DNA of 64,000 nt from an uncultured Hyphomicrobiales bacterium (GTDB taxonomy: Bacteria > Pseudomonadota > Alphaproteobacteria > Rhizobiales > Ancalomicrobiaceae), in assembly GCA_903930435.1 (NCBI GenBank), contig CAIYYN010000066.1:1-64000 (forward strand). Reading direction: 5' to 3'. Below the pieces are notes generated by a model. That model had not been told where the DNA came from and ran no database searches. It saw only the letters and a program-made list of their open reading frames with translations. Positions within the stretch are counted from its first letter, which is position 1. Each line of letters begins with the position of its first letter. A program made the translations under genes and the position numbers. Shown in pieces: positions 55,772-64,000 of this stretch.

Positions 55772-56185
55772 ATGAAATTACAGATTATCGCCTACATTTC
55801 GACTGCCCTTGTCTTTCTAGGTTTCGACGCCGTCTGGCTGACAAGTATGGGTGACAGGTTTTATCGACCCATTATTGGCGAACTGATGCTGGAAAAATTC
55901 AGTCCGACTCCTGCTATTGTCTTCTATCTATTATACATTCTTGGCATGATGATTTTCGCGATATCACCGGCCTTGTCGTCAGGTAAATGGAGCGTGGCGC
56001 TTATTTATGGTGCGCTCTTTGGGTTCTTCGCCTATGCCACTTATGATCTATCCAATCAGGCAACACTCAAAAGCTGGACAACACTTCTGTCCGTGACCGA
56101 TATCGCTTGGGGAACATGCGTCACAGGCGTGTCCGCTTTGCTTGGGTATTTCATCGCGTCATGGATCGACCGGTTAACTGGTTGA
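55772..56185 (+). CDS. DUF2177 family membrane protein
   Basis: A 137-residue inner-membrane protein with four hydrophobic helices. Family features are FDAVWLTSMGDRFYRPIIGELM and FAYATYDLSNQATLKSW. Genes of this family commonly lie in RpoE-ChrR (singlet-oxygen response) loci. It is convergent with DUF1295 (3 bp apart), and a candidate RpoE promoter lies just upstream. Biochemical role unknown. Confidence 0.86.
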   Translation: MKLQIIAYISTALVFLGFDAVWLTSMGDRFYRPIIGELMLEKFSPTPAIVFYLLYILGMMIFAISPALSSGKWSVALIYGALFGFFAYATYDLSNQATLKSWTTLLSVTDIAWGTCVTGVSALLGYFIASWIDRLTG

Positions 56186-56188
56186 TCG

Positions 56189-56998
56189 TCAATCGCGCGG
56201 CGGCATTGGCCAGAATGCGCTGACACGCGCTTTGTATCGATCAAAACGTTCGCCACGCGATGCCTGCATATGCGCTTCCAATGGTGGAATTCCGGAAACG
56301 TGGACGAGCAGGACATACATCATCACCGGAGCCAGAAGTGCAAAGGCTCCAGTTGGATAAGCAATCGGATCTGACAGCGCCGGCAGGGCAAAGGCGCACC
56401 AAATGAGCCATTCGAAGAAATAATTTGGATGCCGGGACCAAGACCAAAGACCTACATCACAGATCTGGCCGCGATTTTGAGAGTTTGCCTTAAAACGACG
56501 TAGCTGAAAGTCGGCTATCCCTTCACCGCCCAAAGCAATCAACAGAATCACAATCGCCAGACCATCAACGTAAGAGAGTGCGCCACGCGCGTGAGCCGCG
56601 ATCAGGCATGCTGTGTCGAGCACAAAAGCGGCAATGGCCTGGGTTTGCAGAAACAGGAACATCTGAAGGCGATAATCATCACCCCATGTTTCCTTCAGCT
56701 TGGCATAACGGGGATCATCTGTGCTCCCCTTTGTGCGGCTGCCGATGTGGAAGGCAAGCCGGGCGCCCCAAGCGGCACAAAAGAGGGCAATCAGGATCTG
56801 ACGAGCTGTAGGACCAATAGCCAAATCTGCCGGATCAAGCGGAACCAAAGCGGCCAAGGCACCGAACAGGCCAGTTCCGAGCGACCAGATCGTATCGACC
56901 CAACCAGACTGTCCGGTCTTCAGGGATAGCCACCACGCTCCCGTCATGAGCAAAAACAGGACGATTGCCAAGGCCATCAACGCAAGCAGCATCGCCAT
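56189..56998 (-). CDS. DUF1295 family membrane protein (steroid-reductase-like)
   Basis: A 269-residue integral membrane protein with about seven helices; the C-terminal SRHPNYFFEWLIWC region is the family hallmark and resembles 3-oxo-5-alpha-steroid 4-dehydrogenase and isoprenylcysteine methyltransferase folds. It lies 57 bp downstream of chrR on the same strand and may be read with rpoE-chrR. In relatives it is part of the RpoE regulon and has been tied to fatty-acid changes under singlet oxygen. Confidence 0.88.
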   Translation of the reverse strand: MAMLLALMALAIVLFLLMTGAWWLSLKTGQSGWVDTIWSLGTGLFGALAALVPLDPADLAIGPTARQILIALFCAAWGARLAFHIGSRTKGSTDDPRYAKLKETWGDDYRLQMFLFLQTQAIAAFVLDTACLIAAHARGALSYVDGLAIVILLIALGGEGIADFQLRRFKANSQNRGQICDVGLWSWSRHPNYFFEWLIWCAFALPALSDPIAYPTGAFALLAPVMMYVLLVHVSGIPPLEAHMQASRGERFDRYKARVSAFWPMPPRD

Positions 56999-57055
56999 GT
57001 CGGATCACTTTCGTGTTTGGTACAGGTCGATGCCGGAATGAACTGACCGATCAGG

Positions 57056-57715
57056 TCACAATCCGACGAGCGACAACACGGTCCGGCCAATCAGTCCGCC
57101 GATCCGTAATTTGCCTTCGACAACCGCAAGACAAATACACTCGCCTTCGGGGCCAGCCACGGGTTGGTGTTCGAGATCAGCGCTGGCTTCCATGATATCG
57201 CCGGGCATGAGACGTTTTGACCCGTCAATCAAGGACCCGGTCAAGACCTGCGTAAATTCCGTACCGGTATGCCCGTGCTCAGGCAGCAAACGATTCGCAC
57301 CAACCCTAAGCAATATGACGTTGGCGTCCGGATCTTCCTGCACCTTGACCCGGCTGAGATGAATTCCGGGGCTGATCCATCGCCAGGGAATCGTCTCATA
57401 GGCGCTGAGCGCTCGAGGCAATATGATCCCGTCCGGGCGGCGAACGGCCTCAAAAACAGCTTTACCGCGCGCACCGGACGACCGATCGTCGCGATCAAGA
57501 CTAGCCAGCGTCCTGCCGAGGAGATCCTGCGATAGCTCGGTGCCCGGAGCCTCGGTCAATACCTGACCGCCAATGGCCTCAAACCGTCCGACATCGCGAG
57601 CACAACGGCTGCAACCCTGGACATGGACCGAAATCACAAGCCGGGTGCCCGCTGGCAGAGTGCCCGCTGCATAGCCCAACAAGGTTTCATCGCTTGGGTG
57701 ATGATTGATCGTCAT
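57056..57715 (-). CDS. chrR: ChrR zinc-dependent anti-sigma factor
   Basis: A 219-residue anti-sigma factor that holds RpoE inactive until singlet oxygen or related stress. The N-terminal zinc domain shows His5/His6, His31, Cys35 and Cys38 (HVQGCSRCA). The C-terminal cupin domain holds His147, His149, Glu153 and His183 (PEHGHTGTE, LEHQPV), matching the ligand set known for Rhodobacter ChrR. It overlaps the rpoE stop by 4 bases. Confidence 0.95.
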   Translation of the reverse strand: MTINHHPSDETLLGYAAGTLPAGTRLVISVHVQGCSRCARDVGRFEAIGGQVLTEAPGTELSQDLLGRTLASLDRDDRSSGARGKAVFEAVRRPDGIILPRALSAYETIPWRWISPGIHLSRVKVQEDPDANVILLRVGANRLLPEHGHTGTEFTQVLTGSLIDGSKRLMPGDIMEASADLEHQPVAGPEGECICLAVVEGKLRIGGLIGRTVLSLVGL

Positions 57716-58290
57716 ATCAAGTCTTCCAGAAGGGAACGAAGCCGTTGCATCGCCAGCCGCACACGGGACTTGACTGTGCCAAGGGGAATGCCCAGTTCTT
57801 CGGCGATCTCCACATGTGGCTTCTCGCTGAAGAAGGACAGCCTGACGACAGCCAGTTGATCAGGTGACAATTTCGTCATCGCCATGCGTACGCGTTCGTC
57901 ACGTTCGCTGGCCATGACAATGTCTTCACCCGATTGCATGGGTTCAGGGGCTTCGCTCGGGTCTTCATCAAGGGCAACGCCGGACCGATCCCGGCGCAGG
58001 TTATCGATACTGAGATTGCGGGCTATGGTGAAAATCCAGGTCGCAACCCCCGCGCGTCCGGCATCGAAGTAGGATGCCTTGCGCCAGACCGACAGCATGG
58101 TTTCCTGGACGATTTCCTCTGCCGTCAACGCATTGAGGCCCCGACGCATCAGGAATGTCTTCAGTCTCGGGCCAAAATGCCGGAAGAGGCGCTCGAATGC
58201 CAACCTGTCGCCGTCACGGGCGATAGCCCCAACCAAGGCGATCTGGTCTTCACTCGAAAGAGGCAGCTCTTGATCGGCTGTCGACGTCAC
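57712..58290 (-). CDS. rpoE: RpoE, ECF sigma factor of the ChrR-regulated (ECF11) type
   Basis: A 192-residue ECF sigma factor. Region 2 spans AFERLFRHFGPRLKTFLMRRG to ATWIFTIARNLSIDNLRR; region 4 is LSPDQLAVVRLSFFSEKPHVEIAEELGIPLGTVKSRVRLAMQRLR. The start is GTG at 58290 with a GAGGGG site seven bases upstream. Earlier ATGs at 58359 and 58386 lie at or before the predicted transcription start of its own RpoE-type promoter (58366-58394), which argues against them. Forms an operon with chrR. Confidence 0.92.
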   Translation of the reverse strand: MTSTADQELPLSSEDQIALVGAIARDGDRLAFERLFRHFGPRLKTFLMRRGLNALTAEEIVQETMLSVWRKASYFDAGRAGVATWIFTIARNLSIDNLRRDRSGVALDEDPSEAPEPMQSGEDIVMASERDERVRMAMTKLSPDQLAVVRLSFFSEKPHVEIAEELGIPLGTVKSRVRLAMQRLRSLLEDLI

Positions 58291-58365
58291 GAGCAACCCC
58301 CTCGGCAACAGCTGTGCCGATTGGAAAGTCTGTTCGGTGAACTCGTGCAGCGCATTCATGTTACC

Positions 58366-58394
58366 TGTTACGAAGCGGCTTTCCATCTGGATCA
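58366..58394 (-). promoter_or_regulatory. RpoE-type autoregulatory promoter of rpoE-chrR
   Basis: On the minus strand: TGATCC (58394-58389), an 18-base spacer, TAACA (58370-58366). TGATCC is the -35 element reported for ChrR-controlled sigma factors. Predicted leader before the GTG start is about 70 bases. Confidence 0.68.
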
Positions 58395-58524
58395 GTGGCA
58401 AGTCTACTTCTGAAAATGCTATATAGAGCAGCAGGCTTGCGCCCGGCAGGAGGGGTTTTAGCAAAATTTCGTGATTTGCGAAGCGACTATGACGCGCAAA
58501 ACGCGATGCGTGCGATAACGGCGA

Positions 58525-58553
58525 TGATCTGTCTAACTGATTATCACGTAAGC
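58525..58553 (+). promoter_or_regulatory. RpoE-type promoter for FAD oxidoreductase-DUF1365 operon
   Basis: TGATCT (58525-58530), an 18-base spacer, TAAGC (58549-58553). It is divergent from the rpoE promoter. The leader to the ATG at 58741 would be about 180 bases and contains the 20-bp palindrome at 58654-58673. Confidence 0.58.
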
Positions 58554-58653
58554 AGGAACGATGTGTTATTGCTCTCATCGAACGATGCATATCCAAATAG
58601 TGCCGCGTCTTTGTGAACCCAATGGGCGAGAGCCGCAGGCGCAGTGATAAGGT

Positions 58654-58673
58654 CAACCATCTCGAGATGGTTG
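58654..58673. repeat. 20-bp perfect palindrome in leader of FAD oxidoreductase gene
   Basis: CAACCATCTCGAGATGGTTG is its own reverse complement. It lies 68 bases before the ATG at 58741. It could be a dimeric regulator site or, as RNA, a stem. No T-run follows, so it is not a terminator. Confidence 0.7.
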
Positions 58674-58740
58674 TCTGGCGCAGAGAAAAAGTGCGTACAT
58701 TGGCGTGCGACTGGCACGGCCGGTGCAGCCGAAGGACAAG

Positions 58741-60105
58741 ATGACCCTACAGCCCAAATTACCCGATGGAACCCGCCCTCAGTCGATTGCTGTCATTGGC
58801 AGTGGCATTTCCGGCCTGAGCGCCGCCTGGCTGCTGGCTCAACGGCACTCGGTGACAGTATTCGAGCAAGATGACCGCATCGGCGGACACTCGAACACCG
58901 TGATGGGCAATGGCGCACCGGTCGATACAGGCTTCATCGTCTACAATGTGCAGACTTACCCGAACCTGACGGCGATGTTTGATCATCTGGGTGTGGAAAC
59001 TACCGAAACAGATATGTCGTTCGCCGTTTCGCTGGACAGCGGTCGGCTCGAGTATTCCGGGACGGGCTTTGCCGGGCTGTTCGCGCAGAAGCGCAATCTG
59101 GTCAGTGTCGGCTTTTACCGCATGCTGGCTGATCTCGCCCGCTTCTATCGGCAGGCACCCGCTGACATTGACCGCCTCGGCATGATCACGCTGGAAGATT
59201 ATCTGGAGATGCGGTCGTTCGGAGCACGCTTCCGGGACGATCATCTCTACCCGATGGCAGCGGCGATCTGGTCGACACCGGCAGCCGATATCGGGAAATA
59301 CCCGGCGGTTGCTTTCTTGCAATTCTGTCGCAACCACGGCCTCCTGAAATTTATCGACCGCCCGATCTGGCGTACCGTGAAAGGTGGCAGTCGATCGTAT
59401 GTGGCGAAACTCGTGGAAAGGATTACCAGTTCAGGGACCAATCGCATCTTGACGGGATGCCCGGTCGTATCCGTCCGGCGCCATGCGACAGGCGTTGAGA
59501 TCGTGGACGGAGCAGGTCAGCGCCACACGTTTGATCACGTGGTCTTTGCCTCCCATGCCGACCAGACACTGAAGCTGCTCGACGATCCCACGCCGTCTGA
59601 ACGCAGCATTCTGGGTGCATTTCAATATGCGAGAAATACCGCAGTCCTGCATTCCGACGAGCGCCTCATGCCGCAACGCAAGGCTGCGTGGGCGGCCTGG
59701 AATTATGCATCTATGTCGGACTCGACAGGTCGGCATCTCTCAGTCACCTACTGGATGAACACCCTCCAGCATATTCCGAAGTCCAACCCCCTGTTTGTGA
59801 CGCTGAATCCTTTTATCGAACCGCGCGCCGGTCAGGTGATTTCGACGCATGACTATGCACATCCGCAGTTTGATCTTGGTGCCTTGCGGGCGCAGAACGA
59901 ACTATGGTCTTTGCAGGGGCAGCAAAACAGCTGGTTCTGCGGGGCCTATTTCGGTGCCGGGTTCCACGAGGATGGCTTGCAATCCGGGCTGGCGGTCGCG
60001 GAAGCGCTTGGAGCCGTGCGGCGTCCATGGACTGTCGAGGGTGAAAGCAGTCGCATCGTAATCAGGCCGACCCTGCCCAGGATGACCGAGCTGGAGCCGC
60101 TCTAA
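58741..60105 (+). CDS. FAD-dependent oxidoreductase (NAD(P)/FAD-binding, RpoE-locus type)
   Basis: A 454-residue flavoprotein with the amine-oxidase-like fold. The FAD motif is SIAVIGSGISGLSAAWLLAQ (15-34), followed by FEQDDRIGGHSNTV and DTGFIVYN; SSHADQTLK-like and the C-terminal FCGAYFGAGFHEDGLQSGL segment complete the family. The ATG at 58741 has AAGGA upstream; an earlier in-frame start at 58705 is less likely. Genes of this family accompany DUF1365 in singlet-oxygen loci and are thought to modify membrane lipids, but the reaction is not established. Confidence 0.88.
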   Translation: MTLQPKLPDGTRPQSIAVIGSGISGLSAAWLLAQRHSVTVFEQDDRIGGHSNTVMGNGAPVDTGFIVYNVQTYPNLTAMFDHLGVETTETDMSFAVSLDSGRLEYSGTGFAGLFAQKRNLVSVGFYRMLADLARFYRQAPADIDRLGMITLEDYLEMRSFGARFRDDHLYPMAAAIWSTPAADIGKYPAVAFLQFCRNHGLLKFIDRPIWRTVKGGSRSYVAKLVERITSSGTNRILTGCPVVSVRRHATGVEIVDGAGQRHTFDHVVFASHADQTLKLLDDPTPSERSILGAFQYARNTAVLHSDERLMPQRKAAWAAWNYASMSDSTGRHLSVTYWMNTLQHIPKSNPLFVTLNPFIEPRAGQVISTHDYAHPQFDLGALRAQNELWSLQGQQNSWFCGAYFGAGFHEDGLQSGLAVAEALGAVRRPWTVEGESSRIVIRPTLPRMTELEPL

Positions 60106-60935
60106 TGCCGAAATCGGACGCGACCGTACCGGAGCCACAGCGTTCAGCCATTTACACCGGCAGTGTCATTCACCGTCGGTACCGTCCGCGCGTCCATAAG
60201 CTCAAGTACAGTGTGTTCTGGCTTTTGCTGGATCTGGATGAGATCGACAGTCTCTCTGGGCGATCACGCATTTTCTCGCGTAACCGGTTCAATCTCTTCA
60301 GCTTCTTTGACCGGGATTATGTCGGAAAGACTACGAGACCTATTCGGGAGCAGATTGACGGCTACCTGGCTGATGCGGGGATTCCCGGCGGCGGGCGCAT
60401 CGAAGTGCTCACCATGCCACGGATCCTGGGCTATGCGTTCAATCCGCTCAGCGTCTTTTATTGTTATGATCGGGCAGGCGCGTTGTCGGCGCTGCTCTAC
60501 GAGGTCAGCAATACCTTCGGCGAACGCCATAGCTACCTTATCCCGGTGACAAACCCGGATGAGCGGCCCATCCGGCAATCGATCGAGAAAAGCTTCTTCG
60601 TGTCGCCGTTCCTCGAAATGAACTTGCACTATGATTTTCGCATGGAGCCGCCCCAGTCGACCGTTGCGGTTGGAATCGCGGCGCGGGACGCAGAAGGACC
60701 GATGATCAACGCGGTGCTGCGGGCTGACAGGGTCGAGTTGACCGACAAGGCATTGCTACGGGCTTTTGTGCAGTTTCCGTTGTTGACGCTGAAGGTTGTT
60801 GCAGGAATTCACTGGGAAGCGGTGTTGCTCGTCCTCAAACGGGTCGGGTTGAAGCGGAAGCCTGAGCCGCCGCTTCAACCGGTCAGCCTCGGATCAGGCT
60901 TTCCATCCGGAACACGATCCGTCAAAGCCGGGTGA
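60105..60935 (+). CDS. DUF1365 family protein
   Basis: A 276-residue protein of the DUF1365 family: YTGSVIHRRYRPRVHKLKYSVFWLLLDLDE at the N-terminus, LTMPRILGYAFNPLSVFYCYD in the middle, and VSPFLEMNLHYDFR. It overlaps the stop of the oxidoreductase by one base, so the two are co-translated. Family members lie in RpoE-ChrR loci next to cyclopropane-synthase-like genes; that gene is absent here. The end overlaps the convergent ccdA by 14 bases. Confidence 0.87.
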   Translation: MPKSDATVPEPQRSAIYTGSVIHRRYRPRVHKLKYSVFWLLLDLDEIDSLSGRSRIFSRNRFNLFSFFDRDYVGKTTRPIREQIDGYLADAGIPGGGRIEVLTMPRILGYAFNPLSVFYCYDRAGALSALLYEVSNTFGERHSYLIPVTNPDERPIRQSIEKSFFVSPFLEMNLHYDFRMEPPQSTVAVGIAARDAEGPMINAVLRADRVELTDKALLRAFVQFPLLTLKVVAGIHWEAVLLVLKRVGLKRKPEPPLQPVSLGSGFPSGTRSVKAG

Positions 60936-61638
60936 CAACACCGATAAACCAGTCAGGCAAGTGATTATCGATGGTGCCTTCGATGCGCTGATCTAATCCG
61001 GTGCTGGTCAGGACCCCGATCGTCACGAGCAGAACGCCGAAGGCGACCCGCCCTGCGAAGGCCGTCCGTCCGGCGAGGCGTTTGCCCGACGCGGCGACCT
61101 TTCGAAGCAGATATCCCGCCAAAAGCAAGGATGTCGCTGTTCCCAGCGCATAGATCATCATGTTGAGCATGGCGAGCGGCAGTGATCCGCCCTGGCTGGC
61201 AAGCACGATGGCTGCGCCTAGCGTCGGGCCGACGCAGGGTGCCCAGACGAGCGCCATCAAAGCGCCGATCAGAAAATTGCCGAGCAAGCCCGCTTGCGGC
61301 ATCGCTGCCGACAGTCGCTCGCCAAAGCGCGTCAACGGTCGGAAGGCTGCTTCGGCCCAATGACCCACCATTGGTACCGCTAGCGCGAGACCAATCGGGA
61401 TCATCAGAAGCGACGCTGGCAGACGGATCGCGGCGACATCGCCAATTTCAGACCCGAGAGAAACGACGAGTGCACCTGTGACGCCGAATGACACGGCAAG
61501 GCCCGCGGCGAGTGCAAGCGGACCACGCGTGTCTTCGGCCCGGGCGCCGGCGATGATGATCGGGGCAAGCGGCAGGACGCACGGGTTGAACATAGTGATC
61601 AACCCGGCAACAAAACTCAGGATCAGCGAGGGGATCAT
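60922..61638 (-). CDS. ccdA: CcdA-type thiol-disulfide transmembrane protein
   Basis: A 238-residue inner-membrane protein with six helices. The two conserved cysteines are in GLITMFNPCVLPLAP and LVWAPCVGPTLGAAIV. It moves reducing power from cytoplasmic thioredoxin to periplasmic thiol proteins, as in cytochrome c maturation. The ATG at 61638 overlaps the stop of the upstream thioredoxin-like gene by 4 bases, so the secreted thioredoxin is its probable partner. Length is that of CcdA, not DsbD. Confidence 0.9.
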   Translation of the reverse strand: MIPSLILSFVAGLITMFNPCVLPLAPIIIAGARAEDTRGPLALAAGLAVSFGVTGALVVSLGSEIGDVAAIRLPASLLMIPIGLALAVPMVGHWAEAAFRPLTRFGERLSAAMPQAGLLGNFLIGALMALVWAPCVGPTLGAAIVLASQGGSLPLAMLNMMIYALGTATSLLLAGYLLRKVAASGKRLAGRTAFAGRVAFGVLLVTIGVLTSTGLDQRIEGTIDNHLPDWFIGVVTRL

Positions 61639-62027
61639 AGAGCGGTATTGACGGAGTTGACGACGGACTCTTTCGTCACGCCCCATGACATGCGATTGAT
61701 TTCCTTGCCGCCCTTGTAAACCACCAGCGTCGAACGCGGGCAGTCAAGCGCCTTTACAATATCCTTCTGCCCATCGTAGTCGACCCGGAAGAAAGTGATC
61801 TTGTCATAGGTCTTGTCGCCTTGTATCGACTCAAGGATCGACTTTTGCATATGGCACTGCAGACACCAGCTTGCGTAGACATGGAGCACAACGGGCTTGC
61901 CGGAGGCGATCAGCTTGTCAGCGGTTGCCTTGTCATAGGGCAGCACGTCGAACGCCAGCGCGGGCGCAGAGATAAAGCCGGTTGCGAGCGCCGCTGAGGC
62001 ACCCAATAAAAACCTGCGTGAGATCAT
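61635..62027 (-). CDS. Secreted thioredoxin-fold protein (CLQC active site)
   Basis: A 130-residue exported thioredoxin-like protein. The N-terminus carries a twin-arginine leader-like motif (SRRFLLGASAALATG) ending near APALA. The redox motif is WCLQC (C55, C58) within VVLHVYASWCLQCHMQK, and the cis-Pro loop reads CPRSTLVVYKGG. Encoded immediately upstream of and overlapping ccdA, it probably receives electrons from CcdA in the periplasm. Whether it is truly Tat-dependent is uncertain. Confidence 0.86.
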   Translation of the reverse strand: MISRRFLLGASAALATGFISAPALAFDVLPYDKATADKLIASGKPVVLHVYASWCLQCHMQKSILESIQGDKTYDKITFFRVDYDGQKDIVKALDCPRSTLVVYKGGKEINRMSWGVTKESVVNSVNTAL

Positions 62028-62244
62028 GGTAGCTGTCCTTTCGTGTCACTTTGGAATTGATACGGACGAAGTCCGGGTTTGGATACATCACTTTTTCGGG
62101 AGGACCGGAATCCTGTGATAGGGGTCCTCTAATCAAATTTGAGGGTCTTTTTGCTTGAACGTTCTGGCTGCTCATGGAAAGTAAACCTGCGCGACAGGTC
62201 GAGATTTGGCTGCGCGCTTACGACAGGTCACATACGAGGTTCCC

Positions 62245-64000
62245 GTGTCCGAAACGATGATCGACCGCCGCGTCAGCACGTCAATGCATGATGGTGTCCA
62301 GCTACTTGTCATTGACAATCCGCCGGTCAATGCGACGTCCCATGCCCTGCGCAGCCAATTGTTGGCGGCGGTTCAGGCCGCAGATGCGGACCCAGCTGTC
62401 AGCGCACTCGTCATCGCCTGTGCGGGTTCGACTTTCGTGGCGGGTGCCGATGTGCGGGAGTTCGACAAGACCGGTATCCCTCCGATCCTGCCAGATGTCG
62501 TGGCAGCGCTTGAGGCTTGCTCGAAACCGATCGTCGCAGCAATCCATGGCACCGCGCTCGGCGGCGGCTGTGAACTGGCGCTCGGCTGTCACGGTCGCAT
62601 CATTGCAGCGGAAGCCGGAATTGGATTGCCAGAGGTCAAGCTGGGCCTGATTCCGGGAGCGACCGGCACGCAACGCCTGCCGCGTGTCGTCGGCCTCCTG
62701 AATGCGCTCGATATCATCACGACGGGGCGCACCGTGAAGGCTAAGGAAGCGCTGGCGCTCGGGCTTGTGGACAGGATTGCGACTGGCGATTTGCGGGCTG
62801 AGGCGATTGCGTTCGCAAAAGAACTAATCGGCAAACCATTGCGTCGGGTGAGCGAACTCACCGTTGATCCGGTCGATGCTGCGACGTGGGCGGCGGCGGT
62901 TGCGGGCGTCAAGAAGAAGGCACGCGGTCAGCTTTCGCCGGTTGTTGCGGCGGAAATCATCGGCCTGGCCGCCGATACACCCTACGCCGCGGCTTTGGTG
63001 CAAGAACGCAAGGCATTCCTCGAGTTGATGGCCGGTGCCCAATCGCGCGCGCTGCGCCACATGTTTGCGGCCGAGCGGGCTGTGTTGAAGGTTCCGCAAT
63101 TGGAGGGCGTCAGCCCGCGCGCCGTCAAACAGGTTGGCATCATCGGTTCCGGGACGATGGGCGCAGGGATAGCCGTTTCCTTCGCCGATGCCGGGTTTGA
63201 GGTGATCGTCGTCGAAACGAGTGAGGCCAACGCTGTCGCCGGGCAGGCGCGGATCGCCGGGCTTTGGGAACGGCAGGTGAAATCGGGCCGCATCGATCAG
63301 GCAGCCATGGCTGCGCGACTGGCGCGGGTCACGCTTGCGACCGATTTCGCGGCGCTGGCGACCGTCGATCTGGTGGTTGAGGCAGCTTTCGAGGACATGG
63401 CGGTCAAGGAGGATATCTTCAAGCGGCTGTCATCGGCGGTCAGGCCGGGAGCTGTGCTGGCCTCCAACACATCCTATCTCGACATCAACGCAATCGCTGC
63501 ATTCACAACCCGGCCTCAGGATGTGATCGGCCTGCATTTCTTCTCGCCAGCGAATATCATGCGGCTGGTCGAAGTGATCGAGACGGCGGGGGCGGCCAAG
63601 GACGCGATTGCGACCGGTGTGGCGGTGGCCAAGAAGCTCGGCAAGTTGCCGGTGGTGTGCGGCGTGTGCGACGGCTTTGTCGGCAATCGAATTCTCGCGT
63701 CCTGGCGAGCCATTGCGGAAATGGTGCTGGAAGACGGCGGATTGCCGTTCGAAATCGACGCGGCGCTGGAGGCGTTCGGTTTGGCGATGGGTCCGTTTGC
63801 CGTCGCCGATCTTGCGGGACTGGACATCGGGCTGGCGCGCCGCAAGCGTCTCGCCCCGACCCGCAATCCACAAACGCGTTACGCTTCGACGGTGGCGGAT
63901 CGCCTCTGCGACATGGGGCGGTTCGGTCAGAAGACGGGTGCTGGCTGGTATCGTTATGAGGCCGGCAAGCGCGTGGTCGATGAAACGGTCAATGACCTTG
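62245..64000 (+). CDS. Enoyl-CoA hydratase/3-hydroxyacyl-CoA dehydrogenase multienzyme (3' end outside window)
   Basis: The reading frame runs from GTG at 62245 (GAGGT ribosome site just before) to the window edge; 585 codons are seen and the end is missing. The N-terminal crotonase domain holds [30 protein letters not shown] and [22 protein letters not shown] dehydrogenase domain starts near residue 293 with [21 protein letters not shown] and continues through [12 protein letters not shown] and [16 protein letters not shown]. This is the FadJ/FadB layout of fatty-acid beta-oxidation. An ATG at 62257 is an alternative start. No thiolase partner is visible in the window. Confidence 0.92.
   Translation, partial: MSETMIDRRVSTSMHDGVQLLVIDNPPVNATSHALRSQLLAAVQAADADPAVSALVIACAGSTFVAGADVREFDKTGIPPILPDVVAALEACSKPIVAAIHGTALGGGCELALGCHGRIIAAEAGIGLPEVKLGLIPGATGTQRLPRVVGLLNALDIITTGRTVKAKEALALGLVDRIATGDLRAEAIAFAKELIGKPLRRVSELTVDPVDAATWAAAVAGVKKKARGQLSPVVAAEIIGLAADTPYAAALVQERKAFLELMAGAQSRALRHMFAAERAVLKVPQLEGVSPRAVKQVGIIGSGTMGAGIAVSFADAGFEVIVVETSEANAVAGQARIAGLWERQVKSGRIDQAAMAARLARVTLATDFAALATVDLVVEAAFEDMAVKEDIFKRLSSAVRPGAVLASNTSYLDINAIAAFTTRPQDVIGLHFFSPANIMRLVEVIETAGAAKDAIATGVAVAKKLGKLPVVCGVCDGFVGNRILASWRAIAEMVLEDGGLPFEIDAALEAFGLAMGPFAVADLAGLDIGLARRKRLAPTRNPQTRYASTVADRLCDMGRFGQKTGAGWYRYEAGKRVVDETVNDL

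Noticed and set aside
1-64000. tRNA, rRNA, CRISPR, IS element or prophage
   Set aside because: No T-loop/anticodon pattern, regularly spaced repeats, transposase or phage genes were seen in either strand by eye; a short RNA gene could still be missed without a covariance search.

Overview
The window reads as a chromosomal segment of an alphaproteobacterium, most likely of the order Hyphomicrobiales (Rhizobiales). The evidence is gene content: ChvG/ChvI with a short HprK, EIIA-Man and HPr; pckA; ahcY followed by a DivL-type kinase, TsaE-AmgK, MurU, AddB, AddA and TrxA; mutM divergent from ubiE-ubiB; and an RpoE-ChrR stress locus. Base composition looks moderately GC-rich, with clearly AT-richer intergenic patches. 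Genus cannot be fixed from the sequence. I see no rRNA, tRNA, CRISPR array, insertion sequence or prophage. Both ends cut genes: a flagellin at the left and a fatty-acid oxidation multienzyme at the right.

Layout. 1-0.95 kb: flagellin C-terminus and a strong terminator. 1-3.2 kb: a divergent DUF1688 (URC4-like)/upp pair for uracil metabolism. 3.2-6.5 kb: a retropepsin-like protease, a PhnD-like binding protein, and an HPt plus HD-GYP response regulator pair. 6.7-10.2 kb: photolyase, an NAD(P)-dependent sugar-epimerase-like protein and its divergent LysR regulator. 10.2-17.2 kb: a four-gene leftward catabolic operon (amidase, 2-hydroxyacid dehydrogenase, DUF1445/D-glutamate cyclase, HyuA-HyuB/5-oxoprolinase). 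17.4-19.8 kb: an iron-uptake operon (outer-membrane barrel, cupredoxin, FTR1) with a candidate Irr-type box. 19.9-25.3 kb: small enzymes, a tandem AprI/Inh protein, ubiE-ubiB and mutM.

25.3-29.8 kb: HPr, EIIA-Man, HprK, ChvG and ChvI, all leftward, linking envelope sensing to the nitrogen-type phosphotransferase system. 30-39.1 kb: an accessory stretch (GNAT, two EamA transporters, HugZ, pckA, NYN nuclease-like protein, PaiB, isochorismatase-like, Nudix, solute-binding protein, YbjQ). 39.2-53.7 kb: a rightward core block, ahcY (with a palindromic SahR-like operator), divL, tsaE-amgK, murU, addB, addA, trxA and grpE. 53.8-55.7 kb: orphan phosphonate genes (DUF1045, phnM). 55.7-60.9 kb: an RpoE-ChrR locus with DUF2177, DUF1295, FAD oxidoreductase and DUF1365. 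60.9-62 kb: CcdA and a thioredoxin. 62.2 kb to the end: a FadJ/FadB-type enzyme.

The most informative signals are: DivL with tyrosine at the phosphorylation position; three RpoE-type promoters sharing an exact 18-bp spacer in one locus; a perfect LysR T-N11-A operator; a 20-bp palindromic operator at ahcY; a 16-bp palindrome that encodes the same last four residues and stop codon of two convergent genes; the TsaE-AmgK fusion beside MurU (cell-wall sugar recycling); and an apparent inversion of the pckA-chvIG-ptsH block relative to ahcY.
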